From positions 428,048 to 492,047 of the forward strand of contig NZ_CP061308.1 in assembly GCF_018687935.1 (NCBI RefSeq): DNA of 64,000 nt, in the 5' to 3' direction. The notes under the pieces are model-generated. The model made no database searches. It was not told where the DNA came from and worked only from the letters and a program-made list of their open reading frames with translations. Positions 45,788 through 54,266 of the stretch are shown here, in pieces (within the stretch, counting starts at the first letter, position 1; every line of letters starts with the position of its first letter). The translations under genes and the position numbers were made by a program. This stretch comes from Polynucleobacter sp. JS-JIR-5-A7. Its GTDB lineage: Bacteria; Pseudomonadota; Gammaproteobacteria; Burkholderiales; Burkholderiaceae.

Positions 45788-46504
45788 TTGGCAACCTTAA
45801 TTATTTTTGGTGCCTACTTTATATTTGGTATTTCAGGATTTGGCTCATCAATCATTTCAGTGCCATTACTAGTCCAGATGTATCCGTTGAAATCAGTAGT
45901 CCCCATGATGGTCATTATTGATATTTGCGGGTCTTTATACGTCGGTAGAAAGTCTTCTCAAGACGCTAATCTCAAAGAGATTAAATGGCTCTTTCCATTC
46001 ACCCTACTCGGAATGATTTTGGGAATTGTGTTGCTGATCAAAGCGCCAAGTGAGCCACTACTAATTATTTTGGGTTGTTTTGCTGCTCTCAATGGTGCTC
46101 GTGTACTGTGGCAAAGAAATTCAGAAATGCGCGAGCCTATTAATAAGTGGTGGGCTGCACCATTTGGTTTTTTTGGAGGCACCTTCACTGCCTTGTTTGC
46201 CACTGGAGGGCCGATCTATGTCTCCTATCTAGGCTTGCGAATCAATGACCCCAGGGCATTGCGTGCCACGATGGCATTTGCAATATTGATGTTGACCCTT
46301 TTGCGTTTGACTTTGATGTTGGTTACTGGATTGATTCTGAGTTGGCCGGTCATTGGATTAGCAGTCTGCCTTATGCCAGCAACCTTTCTGGGGATTTGGC
46401 TAGGAACCCATGTTCATGCAAAGTTAAGTAATGCAGCAATGAGAGTAGCCTATGGATCGATTCTGTTTTTTGCTGGAACGATGCTGCTCATTCGTCAACT
46501 CTAA
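45788..46504 (+). CDS. TauE/SafE-family permease (putative sulfite/anion exporter)
   Basis: A 238-residue membrane protein with about seven to eight hydrophobic helices, of the TauE/SafE (DUF81) family. The internal repeat start FGISGFGSSIISVPLL and the later APFGFFGGTFTALFATGGPIYVSYL are typical. Members export sulfite or sulfoacetate or have unknown anion substrates. The start is uncertain: TTG 45788 is the first standard codon; the frame is open back to 45753 but offers only ATT or ATC. It ends the SDH-like operon and lies next to the sulfolactate genes. Confidence 0.8.
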   Translation: MATLIIFGAYFIFGISGFGSSIISVPLLVQMYPLKSVVPMMVIIDICGSLYVGRKSSQDANLKEIKWLFPFTLLGMILGIVLLIKAPSEPLLIILGCFAALNGARVLWQRNSEMREPINKWWAAPFGFFGGTFTALFATGGPIYVSYLGLRINDPRALRATMAFAILMLTLLRLTLMLVTGLILSWPVIGLAVCLMPATFLGIWLGTHVHAKLSNAAMRVAYGSILFFAGTMLLIRQL

Positions 46505-46511
46505 TAATAAA

Positions 46512-46538
46512 AAAAGCGAAGACTTTATCTTCGCTTTT
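46512..46538. terminator. Bidirectional terminator
   Basis: AAAAGCGAAGA (46512-46522) pairs perfectly with TCTTCGCTTTT (46528-46538) across a CTTTA loop. A and T runs on each side allow function for the permease gene on the plus strand and the Bug gene on the minus strand, which converge here. Confidence 0.85.
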
Positions 46539-46554
46539 AGGTTGATACAGCGCT

Positions 46555-47542
46555 TTACTGAGCGCTAATATTCCTACCTTTAATCACTTTTTCCCAAACA
46601 ACTGATTCTGCTTTGACCTGAGATTCAAATTCTTTTTGATTATTGACTACCGCAGTGAGTCCATTTAAATCTAAGCTGGCTCGTAATGCCTCAGAGTTCA
46701 CAGCCTTAACCGTTGCTGCATAAATTTTATCGGTGATGACCTTGGGTGTATTTGCTGGAGCAACGAGTCCAAACCAGCCAGTCGATTCAAAACCAGGAAT
46801 GCCTGACTCAGCAACAGTAGGAACATCAGGCAATTGTTTGGAGCGTTTTAAGCTGGTCACTGCTAACGGTTTTATTTGACCGGCTTTAGCAAAACCTGTC
46901 GCTGCGGTGAGGTTGCCCACCATAAAGTCAATTTGACCTGCTACTAAATCATTGATTGCTGCAGATTCACCTTTATAGGGAACATGGGTTGCCGGAATAT
47001 TTGCCGAATAAGTGAAGTTCTCAGCTGCCATATGCACCTGACTTCCAATGCCAGCTGAGCCAAAGTTTAAATCTTTTGTTTTTGCATAAGCAATAAACTC
47101 GGCGATATTTTTTTACAGGAATCTTATTACTTACAGATAAAAGCATCGGTCCAGTTGCTACATTGGTAATGTATACAAAGTCCTTGGCGTAATTGACGGG
47201 TAATTTTTTATAGAGATTGGGATTGACAGTGAGCATACTTCCAGAGGCGAGCATGATGGTGTAACCATCGGCAGAGGATTGCGCTACAAACTCAGCAGCG
47301 ATATTACCGCCAGCACCAGGCTTGTTTTCAACAACAACGTTTTGTCCTAAATCTTTAGATAGTTGTTGCGCTAAAAGGCGTCCCAAAATATCAGTAGTAC
47401 CGCCCGCGGCAAATGGAATGATGAGTTTGATTGGCTTAGTTGGCCAGTTTTGGGCATTTGTAATTGGTGATGCAATAAATAGCAAAGCTCCCGCAATCAA
47501 TGCAATTTTCTTTCCTAGCTTGCTGATGTGTTGCTTAATCAT
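46555..47542 (-). pseudogene. Bug/TctC-family binding protein gene with a one-base frameshift
   Basis: Two adjoining minus-strand frames (47542 to 47021 and 47037 to 46555) together make one Bug protein of about 328 residues. The first part has a signal peptide and the typical NWPTKPIKLIIPFAAGGTTDILGR, the second has THVPYKGESAAINDLVAGQIDF and VAESGIPGFESTGWFG. They are joined if one A is removed from an A7 run at about 47109-47115: the frame then reads IPVKNIAEFIAYAKTKD and continues into SAGIGSQVHMAAENF. The frameshift could be a real mutation, a phase-variable tract or a sequencing error. It is divergent from slcC, and no TctA or TctB gene is adjacent. It probably binds sulfolactate or a similar acid, by context. 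Confidence 0.85.
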
Positions 47543-47692
47543 GCTTACTTTCTCCGATGGTCATTTGATCCAAATATCTTATCTGCATTTGTATCTAAAA
47601 ATTCGTACTACCTCTATTTATTAGTTATAAGCTTATGTATTACTAGTGTCGCCCTCAGCGATTGTTTAGTCCAATCATTAGGGTATTGCAGG

Positions 47693-47722
47693 ATATCTAA
47701 ATCATCTATATGATCTAGATAT
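47693..47722. promoter_or_regulatory. 30-base dyad overlapping the slcC start, candidate operator
   Basis: ATATCTA (47693-47699) pairs with TAGATAT (47716-47722), and ATCAT (47701-47705) pairs with ATGAT (47710-47714), with single-base mismatches between the blocks and a CTAT centre. The dyad ends inside the slcC ATG. It is a good candidate site for the UTRA-type GntR regulator encoded downstream, or an mRNA hairpin that masks the start. Confidence 0.5.
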
Positions 47723-48650
47723 GTCATCTATTTTGATCTCCGAGTTCATCACAAGTCAAGCCCTAGAAACCCTGCGTTCTCAGCATGAAGTAGCCTATGA
47801 GCCAGAGTTATATAAGAACCGCCCAGCTTTGATTGCTGCTTTGCAAAGTATTGAGGGTCTTATTGTTAGGAACCTTACACAAGTTAATGAAGAGATCTTG
47901 GCCGGGGCTCCCAAATTAAAGGTGGTAGGTCGACTTGGGGTTGGGCTTGAAAATATTGAATTGCCTGCTTGCGCTAAACGCAATATCAAAGTCATCCCTG
48001 CTACAGGTGCAAATGCTGAGTCTGTTGCTGAGTATGTCGTTGGTGCTGCAGTTGCTTTGACTAGGGGATTTATTCCTGCAACGATTTCCAGCGTAAAGGG
48101 TGAATGGCCTCGCCCACGTTTCTCTGCATACCATGAATTTTTGGGCAAGACCATTGGCATTGTTGGTTTTGGCAGTATCGGTAGAGTAGTAGCAAAAAAA
48201 GCGCGTGCTTTTGGTTTGCAGTGCCTGGCTTATGACCCAATGCTGTCTGGCAGCTCTGTGGAGCTTGATGGATTTTCAGTGCCATTACTTTCGTTAAGTG
48301 ATTTACTTGGAAAAAGCGACGCGCTGACTTTGCACCTCCCATTTCTTCCAGAAACAAAGAATCTATTTAATGCTGCCACACTTGATCAAATGAAGCCTGG
48401 TGCTTGTCTGATTAATACAGCTCGTGGTGGCATCGTCGATGAGAGGGCGCTGGCAGAGCGCTTGCGCTCTGTACGTTTAGGCGGTGCAGCTATTGATGTG
48501 TTTGAGAGTGAGCCAGCCAAAGATTTGAGTCACTTTGCGGGCATTGAGAATCTCATTCTGACTCCGCACGTTGCAGGAGTGACGCATGAAAGCAATGAGC
48601 GCGTTAGTCAAATGATCGCCGATGAAGTGAATCGGTTTCTAGGAGCTTAA
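47721..48650 (+). CDS. slcC: (S)-sulfolactate dehydrogenase, D-2-hydroxyacid dehydrogenase family
   Basis: A 309-residue NAD-dependent dehydrogenase. The Rossmann motif VGFGSIGRV is near residues 148-156 and catalytic residues are Arg235 (NTARGG), Glu264 in the FESEPA segment and His283 (TPHVAG). By family it could act on many hydroxyacids. Followed by comC and suyAB it fits SlcC, which oxidises (S)-sulfolactate to sulfopyruvate. Length agrees with SlcC. The start overlaps a large dyad, and the gene is divergent from the Bug gene. Confidence 0.85.
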   Translation: MSSILISEFITSQALETLRSQHEVAYEPELYKNRPALIAALQSIEGLIVRNLTQVNEEILAGAPKLKVVGRLGVGLENIELPACAKRNIKVIPATGANAESVAEYVVGAAVALTRGFIPATISSVKGEWPRPRFSAYHEFLGKTIGIVGFGSIGRVVAKKARAFGLQCLAYDPMLSGSSVELDGFSVPLLSLSDLLGKSDALTLHLPFLPETKNLFNAATLDQMKPGACLINTARGGIVDERALAERLRSVRLGGAAIDVFESEPAKDLSHFAGIENLILTPHVAGVTHESNERVSQMIADEVNRFLGA

Positions 48651-48651
48651 G

Positions 48652-49659
48652 ATGAATTTATCCTATCAAAAGATGGTTGATTTAGCATCATCTGGTTTGC
48701 AAGCAGCAGGCATTGGTCAGAAAGCGGCTCATGAAACCGCTCAATTTTTAGCACTTGCTGAGCTCGATGGATTGGCTTCTCATGGATTGGCACGGGTATC
48801 TCAATATGCAGGCCATGCTAAAAATGGTCGGATTGAATTGTCGCCAAAAATTAAAGTGCGTCCATTTAAAACATCTGCTGCATTAGTTGATGCTTGTGAT
48901 GGGTTGGCATTTCCAGCATTGCGCTTTGCTACGGATTTATCTGTGAATCTCGCATCTAAGACAGGCGTTGGCCTGGTCGCAGTTACCAATAGCCATCACT
49001 TTGGAGTTGCTGGACACTTTGCTGAAGCGGCAGCGCGCGCCGGTTACATCTCTTTATTGTTTGGCAATACGCCAGCAGCCATGCCGATGGTTGGTGGTAG
49101 CAAGGCCTTATTTGGCACCAACCCGCTAGCCGCAGCATTTCCGGTTGCTAATCGTGATCCGATGGTGATTGATATGTCACTCTCTGCTGTCGCTAGAGGT
49201 AAGTTGCTGGTTGCAGCAAAAAAGGGCGAGTCTATTCCAGAGGGATGGGCATTAACTGCTGAAGGCAAAACAACTACTGACCCTAACGAGGGTCTCAAAG
49301 GATTGATGGTTCCACTTGGCGGTGATAAGGGCGCTTTGCTTGCCTTGATCGTTGAATTGTTGGTTGTTGGCTTATCGGGAAGTCGTTTCTCCTATGAAGC
49401 GGATTCTTTTTTTGATGCCAAGGGAAATCGTCCGCGTATAGGACAACTGTTATTAACGATTGACCCTGGATTGGCGGGCAGCCAAATGTTTGCAAGCAAG
49501 ATGCAAGAGTTCTTAAAAACCTTGGCATCTGATTCCGGAACCCGCGTTCCTGGACAAAGACGTTTTAAACAGCGTGCCTCAGGCTTTCAAGAAGGCGTCA
49601 ACGTTTCTGATGTGGTTATAGAAGAAATTCAGACTGGCATCAGTCAGTCATGGAGTTAG
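48652..49659 (+). CDS. comC: (R)-sulfolactate dehydrogenase ComC (Ldh2/malate dehydrogenase family)
   Basis: A 335-residue member of the Ldh2 family, unrelated to the Rossmann dehydrogenases. Conserved parts are GLASHGLARVSQYAGHAKNG near residue 42, VAVTNSHHFGVAGHFAEAAA near 108 with the catalytic histidine, and LFGTNPLAAAFPV near 155. ComC reduces sulfopyruvate to (R)-sulfolactate with NAD(P)H. One base separates it from slcC, and AGGAG inside the slcC end acts as its ribosome site. Confidence 0.85.
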   Translation: MNLSYQKMVDLASSGLQAAGIGQKAAHETAQFLALAELDGLASHGLARVSQYAGHAKNGRIELSPKIKVRPFKTSAALVDACDGLAFPALRFATDLSVNLASKTGVGLVAVTNSHHFGVAGHFAEAAARAGYISLLFGNTPAAMPMVGGSKALFGTNPLAAAFPVANRDPMVIDMSLSAVARGKLLVAAKKGESIPEGWALTAEGKTTTDPNEGLKGLMVPLGGDKGALLALIVELLVVGLSGSRFSYEADSFFDAKGNRPRIGQLLLTIDPGLAGSQMFASKMQEFLKTLASDSGTRVPGQRRFKQRASGFQEGVNVSDVVIEEIQTGISQSWS

Positions 49660-49692
49660 TAGTCAATTAACAGGATTAAAGAGGAGAAGATC

Positions 49693-49974
49693 ATGATCCA
49701 TTTTGTCGTGCATGAGCCAGGAGATGGCGTAGGTGTGGTGGTAGTGGAAGGCGTAAAAGCTGGAGATGATTTGATTGGCTGGGTGATGGATGGAGATTTA
49801 ACGCTCAATATGAAGTCTGAGAGCGACATTCCCATTGGCCACAAAATTTCATTAAATGAATTTAAGCCCGGCGATACGGTGATGAAGTATGGCGTAGACA
49901 TCGGCAAGGTTGTTGCTCCCATTAAAAAAGGTGAACACCTCCATGTCCAAAACGTAAAAACGAAGCGCTGGTAA
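49693..49974 (+). CDS. suyA: (R)-sulfolactate sulfo-lyase small subunit SuyA
   Basis: A 93-residue SAF-domain protein of the UxaA N-terminal type. The sequence MIHFVVHEPGDGVGVVVVEG, a central GDLTLNMKSESDIPIGHKISL and the end GKVVAPIKKGEHLHVQNVKTKR match SuyA. It forms the desulfonating lyase with SuyB, releasing sulfite and pyruvate from (R)-sulfolactate. A strong AGGAGAAG ribosome site precedes the ATG. Confidence 0.92.
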   Translation: MIHFVVHEPGDGVGVVVVEGVKAGDDLIGWVMDGDLTLNMKSESDIPIGHKISLNEFKPGDTVMKYGVDIGKVVAPIKKGEHLHVQNVKTKRW

Positions 49975-50015
49975 TCCAGGCTCTTATTCACCCATTCATT
50001 GAGAAAGAAAACAAG

Positions 50016-51188
50016 ATGATTAATTTGAAAGACGCGAGCTTCATGGGTTACCGCCGTGAAAATGGCCGCATGGGAGTTCGTAATCACGTATTAATTCTGC
50101 CTTTAGATGATTTGTCCAATGCAGCTTGCGAAGCTGTGGCAAATAACATTAAAGGAACTCAGGCAATTCCTCACTCATACGGTCGTTTGCAATTTGGCGC
50201 CGACTTAGATCTACACTTCCGTACCTTGATTGGAACTGGCTGTAATCCAAACGTAGCTGCTGTAGTGGTTATTGGTATTGAGCCGCAGTGGACTAAAGTT
50301 GTGGTTGATGGCATCAAGGCTTCTGGTAAGCCAGTAGAGGGTTTCTGGATTGAAGGTAATGGCGATATCGCCACGATCGCTTCAGCCAGCAAAGCTGCTT
50401 ACAAGATGATGAAACATGCCTCAAAGCAGCAACGGGTTAAGGCACCTTTATCTGAACTATGGGTATCTACTAAATGTGGTGAGTCTGATACCACCTCTGG
50501 TTGCGGCGCAAATCCAACAGTAGGCGATGCTTTTGACAAACTCTATGGTATTGGCTCTACTCTCGTATTTGGTGAAACGACTGAGTTAACAGGTGGCGAG
50601 CATTTAGTAGAAGCGCGTTGCCGCACACCAGAAGTGAAGAAAAAGTTCCGTGAAATGTTTGATCGCTATCAGGATGTGATTGAGCGCCATAAGACAAGCG
50701 ACTTGTCTGACTCACAGCCAACGAAAGGCAATATTGCCGGTGGTTTAACTACGATTGAAGAAAAAGCCTTAGGCAATATTCAGAAAATCGGTAAGAAATG
50801 TATCGTCGATAGCGTTTTGGATAAGGGTGAAGAGCCTAAGATCCCAGGCTTGCACTTCATGGATTCCTCTTCAGCTGCTGCTGAGATGGTGACCTTATGT
50901 GCTGCTGCTGGATTTGCTGCTCACTTCTTCCCAACAGGACAGGGTAATGTGATCGGTAATGCGATTCTTCCAGTCATCAAGATTTGCGCTAATCCAAAAA
51001 CAGTTCGTACCATGGGTGAGCACATTGACGTTGATGTGTCTGGACTTTTACGTCGCGAAGAGAATATGGATCAAGCTGGTGATAAGTTATTAGAGTGCCT
51101 CCTGCGCACTGCTGATGGCGAATTGACTGCTTCTGAAATTCTTGGTCACCGTGAGTTCGTATTAACTCGTTTATACGAATCAGCGTAA
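50016..51188 (+). CDS. suyB: (R)-sulfolactate sulfo-lyase large subunit SuyB
   Basis: A 390-residue UxaA/altronate dehydratase C-terminal-type enzyme. It shows GYRRENGRMGVRNHVLILPLDD at the N-terminus, the STKCGESDTTSGCGANPTVGDAF segment near residue 150 and a FFPTGQGNVIGNAILPVIKIC segment near 310. The conserved cysteines are likely iron-binding ligands. Order suyA-suyB with 41 bases between them is standard. Confidence 0.92.
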   Translation: MINLKDASFMGYRRENGRMGVRNHVLILPLDDLSNAACEAVANNIKGTQAIPHSYGRLQFGADLDLHFRTLIGTGCNPNVAAVVVIGIEPQWTKVVVDGIKASGKPVEGFWIEGNGDIATIASASKAAYKMMKHASKQQRVKAPLSELWVSTKCGESDTTSGCGANPTVGDAFDKLYGIGSTLVFGETTELTGGEHLVEARCRTPEVKKKFREMFDRYQDVIERHKTSDLSDSQPTKGNIAGGLTTIEEKALGNIQKIGKKCIVDSVLDKGEEPKIPGLHFMDSSSAAAEMVTLCAAAGFAAHFFPTGQGNVIGNAILPVIKICANPKTVRTMGEHIDVDVSGLLRREENMDQAGDKLLECLLRTADGELTASEILGHREFVLTRLYESA

Positions 51189-51198
51189 GTCTTAAAGC

Positions 51199-51918
51199 AT
51201 GAAATCCCTGACCGCTTATCAAGAAGTAAAGCAAAAGATCACCGATGATCTGGTCAGGGGTCGTTATCCGATGGGGCAGGCTTTGCCTGCCGAAAAGGAT
51301 TTATCAAAAGAATTAGACGTATCTATAGGAACCCTGCGCAAAGCAGTAGACGAGTTAGTTGCTGAAGGTATTGTGGTTCGTCGCCAAGGCAGGGGCACCT
51401 ATGTTGCTGAGCATGATCTCAAGCGTTTGCTCTATTACTTTTTTCATGTTGTAAAACATGATGCCGACAAAAAGGTTAACCCAAGGGTTGATTTGATTTC
51501 TTTGATCAGCGCTGTTGCAAACAAGGAAGAGGCTAGTAAGCTCCAGATTAAAGAAGGTGCAGATGTATGGCGTCTCGTGAATTGCCTTTATCTAGACGAT
51601 AAATGTGTGATGATTGATCAGATTACACTAGATAAAAAGCGCTTTCAAAAGCTCACACGAACCGATTACATAAATCGCGAAGGTAGCATCTATCAGTTAT
51701 ATCAAATGAAATACGGGCAAACCGTAGTCCGCAGTAGTGAGCGTTTAAGGGCAGGCCTTGCCAGTAAGCAGCATGCAGAATGGCTCGGCTTAAAGCCGGA
51801 TGCACCAGTCCTGATGATTAGAAGGGTTGCACTTGGGATTCAGGACGAGCCCTTGGAATGGCGAGTCTCAACACTGAACACCAGTCAACATGAATACTTT
51901 AGTGAGTTAGTGGTATAG
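51199..51918 (+). CDS. suyR: GntR/UTRA-family regulator of sulfolactate genes (SuyR-like)
   Basis: A 239-residue HutC-subfamily GntR regulator. The winged helix is at residues 3-70, with ITDDLVRGRYPMGQALPAEKDLSKELDVSIGTLRKAVDELVAEGIVVRRQGRGTYV in parts, and the UTRA effector domain fills the rest. It follows suyB by 10 bases. Context makes sulfolactate or a pathway intermediate the probable effector. The dyad at slcC is the best visible operator candidate. Confidence 0.85.
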   Translation: MKSLTAYQEVKQKITDDLVRGRYPMGQALPAEKDLSKELDVSIGTLRKAVDELVAEGIVVRRQGRGTYVAEHDLKRLLYYFFHVVKHDADKKVNPRVDLISLISAVANKEEASKLQIKEGADVWRLVNCLYLDDKCVMIDQITLDKKRFQKLTRTDYINREGSIYQLYQMKYGQTVVRSSERLRAGLASKQHAEWLGLKPDAPVLMIRRVALGIQDEPLEWRVSTLNTSQHEYFSELVV

Positions 51919-51924
51919 CCCTGC

Positions 51925-52917
51925 ATGTACAGCACTAGTAAGCGTAATTTACCGGGGATATTAATCTGTTTGGTAATAGCTATGTCCACTAGCTTTCTTT
52001 CTGAAAATTATGGTGGGCCTCAACTTTTGTATGCTTTGTTGTTGGGTCTTTCGCTCCATTTTCTGTATCTAAATGAGGCGGTAAAACCAGGCATAGACTT
52101 TTGCGCAAAGACTGTACTACGCTTAGGTGTAGCATTTTTGGGAATCCGAATTACCTTTGCAGATATTAGTGCGATTGGCATGAATACTGGCTTCATGGTA
52201 ATTCTGGCTGTTGCATCAACGGTTTATCTCGGCTTTTTGCTTGCCAAGTTTTTAAAGCTATCTCCAGATTTTGGATTGATAGCCGGTGGATCAGTTGGAA
52301 TTTGTGGTGCCTCTGCTGCCCTTGCAGTTGCTTCAGTGCTGCCCAAATCAAAAGAAAACGAGCAATTTACTTTACTGGTTGTTGTTGGTGTGACGGTGTT
52401 ATCAACGATTGCGATGGTGACATATCCTTTTGCATTACAGATGCTCGATATTGGCGCTCTTTCAGCAGGAATTTTTATTGGCGCCACCATTCATGATGTG
52501 GCTCAAGTAGTTGCTGCAGGGATGCTGTTTGGTCCTGAGGCGGGGGACGTGGCTACTGTGGTTAAGTTATTTAGAGTGGCTCTACTGCTCCCTGTGGTTT
52601 TGGTGATCTCAATTTTCTTTGGTGCGCAGAAAGCCACCAATAATTTAGGGTGGGGTAGCTTACGATTAATTCCCACATTTTTATTGGGTTTTGTTGCACT
52701 ATCTATTGTGGCCTCAATGCAAATTTTGCCAACTTCGATTACTCATCAAATTGGTGCTTTATCACGTTGGATGTTGGTGATTGCTATTGCTGCAGCGGGA
52801 TTAAAAACCAATTTCCAAGAACTGGCTCAGCTAGGTTGGCAGCCTGTACTGATGTTGGTGGTTGAAACTCTCTTTATTGCTGCCTTTGGGCTCATCTTTA
52901 TTTTGTATGCAACCTAG
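51925..52917 (+). CDS. YeiH/UPF0324-family putative sulfate/sulfite exporter
   Basis: A 330-residue membrane protein with about ten helices of the Cons_hypoth698 (YeiH) family. GGSVGICGASAALAVASVLP near residue 112 and GIFIGATIHDVAQVVAAGMLFGPEAGDVATVVKLFRVALLLPVV are the conserved repeats. Its place six bases after suyR implies a role in exporting the sulfite produced by SuyAB. No direct transport evidence exists for most members. Confidence 0.85.
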   Translation: MYSTSKRNLPGILICLVIAMSTSFLSENYGGPQLLYALLLGLSLHFLYLNEAVKPGIDFCAKTVLRLGVAFLGIRITFADISAIGMNTGFMVILAVASTVYLGFLLAKFLKLSPDFGLIAGGSVGICGASAALAVASVLPKSKENEQFTLLVVVGVTVLSTIAMVTYPFALQMLDIGALSAGIFIGATIHDVAQVVAAGMLFGPEAGDVATVVKLFRVALLLPVVLVISIFFGAQKATNNLGWGSLRLIPTFLLGFVALSIVASMQILPTSITHQIGALSRWMLVIAIAAAGLKTNFQELAQLGWQPVLMLVVETLFIAAFGLIFILYAT

Positions 52918-53006
52918 GGTTAAAAGTTATAGCAACTCTGAGTATTTTGGCGGTATGCTTTAAAAAATATAAGCTCATCAGCACCTATCAGGGAGGCAAA
53001 GTATTC

Positions 53007-54266
53007 ATGTCTAAGAAGGATGAATTTTCTAAGCGTCGACACTTTTTAAAATCATCAGTCATTGCGGGAGCTAGTGTGGGTAGTGCAATGAGCACCCATT
53101 CTGCTCTTGCTCAAACCACAGAAGGCAGTTTCTTGGAGATTGATCCTTGGACCAAAACTCAGGGGTCAACTTTTGTAAATCCGCCTTATGGTTTGCCTTC
53201 AAAATATGAGAAGAATGTTGTGCGACTTCTTCCTTCGCCAGCGCCAACATTTCTCACGGGCTCAAGAACTCCTTTACAGAGCTTACACGGGATCATTACT
53301 CCAAATGGCCTTGTCTTTGAGCGCCATCATGCAGGAGTTCCTGATATCAATCCGGATCTACATAAATTGGTGATTCATGGAATGGTAGATCGTCCGATGG
53401 TCTTTACGATGGACGATATCGTTCGCTTTCCTTCTGAATCGAGGATTTATTTTTTAGAATGTTCTGGCAATAGTGCTGCTGAGCTCAAAAAAGCCAGTAA
53501 TCAAACGGTACAGCAAATTCATGGCTTAGTTTCTTGTTGCGAGTGGACTGGCGTTCGCTTATCAACCATTTTGCAAGAATGCGGCATTCAGCCTGGAGCT
53601 AAGTGGGCTTTAGCGGAGGGTGCTGATGGTGCTGCGATGACTCGTAGTATTCCAATGAATAAGATGATGGATGATGCTTTATTAGTCTATGCCCAAAATG
53701 GTGAGATGTTACGGGCTGAGCAAGGTTATCCTTTGCGATTATTTTTGCCTGGGTATGAGGGCAATATGAGTATTAAGTGGCTACGAAGAATTAAGTTGGG
53801 TACTGAGCCTTGGCAAACACGCGAAGAAACCTCTGCTTATACCGACCTGCGATCTGATGGTAAGGCGCTGCAATTTACTTTCGCCATGGAGGTCAAATCT
53901 GTTATTACGCAGCCTTCAGGGATGATGAAGCTTAAATCTAAAGGCTTTTATGAAATCTCTGGTTTTGCTTGGTCTGGTAATGGCAAGATTCGACGGGTTG
54001 AGGTATCAACGGATGGTGGCAAATCATGGGGTGAGGCAGTGCTGCAGGAGCCGGTGATGGACAAATCTTTGGTGCGCTTTCGTTTTCCTTGGATGTGGGA
54101 TGGAGCACCAGCAACATTGATGAGTCGGGCGGTCGATTCAAGTGGTGAAATGCAACCCACAATGGATGGTGTGATTAAAGCCAAGAGTGTGAACACTTTC
54201 TATCACAATAACGCTATACAACCATGGCGTGTTGCTGCTAACGGGGAGATTACCAATGGTCGCTAA
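53007..54266 (+). CDS. sorA: Tat-exported molybdenum sulfite dehydrogenase (SorA/SoxC-like)
   Basis: A 419-residue molybdopterin oxidoreductase of the sulfite oxidase family. A twin-arginine signal SKRRHFLKS lies at residues 8-16, with cleavage likely after SALA. The molybdenum-ligating Cys152 is in YFLECSGNSA. A dimerisation domain follows from about residue 300. It should oxidise sulfite to sulfate in the periplasm and pass electrons to the next gene product. Start chosen at ATG 53007 behind GGGAGG; the frame is open back to 52947. SoxC of the Sox system is a close alternative, but no other sox gene is nearby. Confidence 0.87.
   Translation: MSKKDEFSKRRHFLKSSVIAGASVGSAMSTHSALAQTTEGSFLEIDPWTKTQGSTFVNPPYGLPSKYEKNVVRLLPSPAPTFLTGSRTPLQSLHGIITPNGLVFERHHAGVPDINPDLHKLVIHGMVDRPMVFTMDDIVRFPSESRIYFLECSGNSAAELKKASNQTVQQIHGLVSCCEWTGVRLSTILQECGIQPGAKWALAEGADGAAMTRSIPMNKMMDDALLVYAQNGEMLRAEQGYPLRLFLPGYEGNMSIKWLRRIKLGTEPWQTREETSAYTDLRSDGKALQFTFAMEVKSVITQPSGMMKLKSKGFYEISGFAWSGNGKIRRVEVSTDGGKSWGEAVLQEPVMDKSLVRFRFPWMWDGAPATLMSRAVDSSGEMQPTMDGVIKAKSVNTFYHNNAIQPWRVAANGEITNGR

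Noticed and set aside
52947..53006. Extended N-terminus of the sulfite dehydrogenase
   Set aside because: The twin-arginine signal must be near the N-terminus and a GGGAGG site precedes ATG 53007, so the 20 extra codons are not translated.
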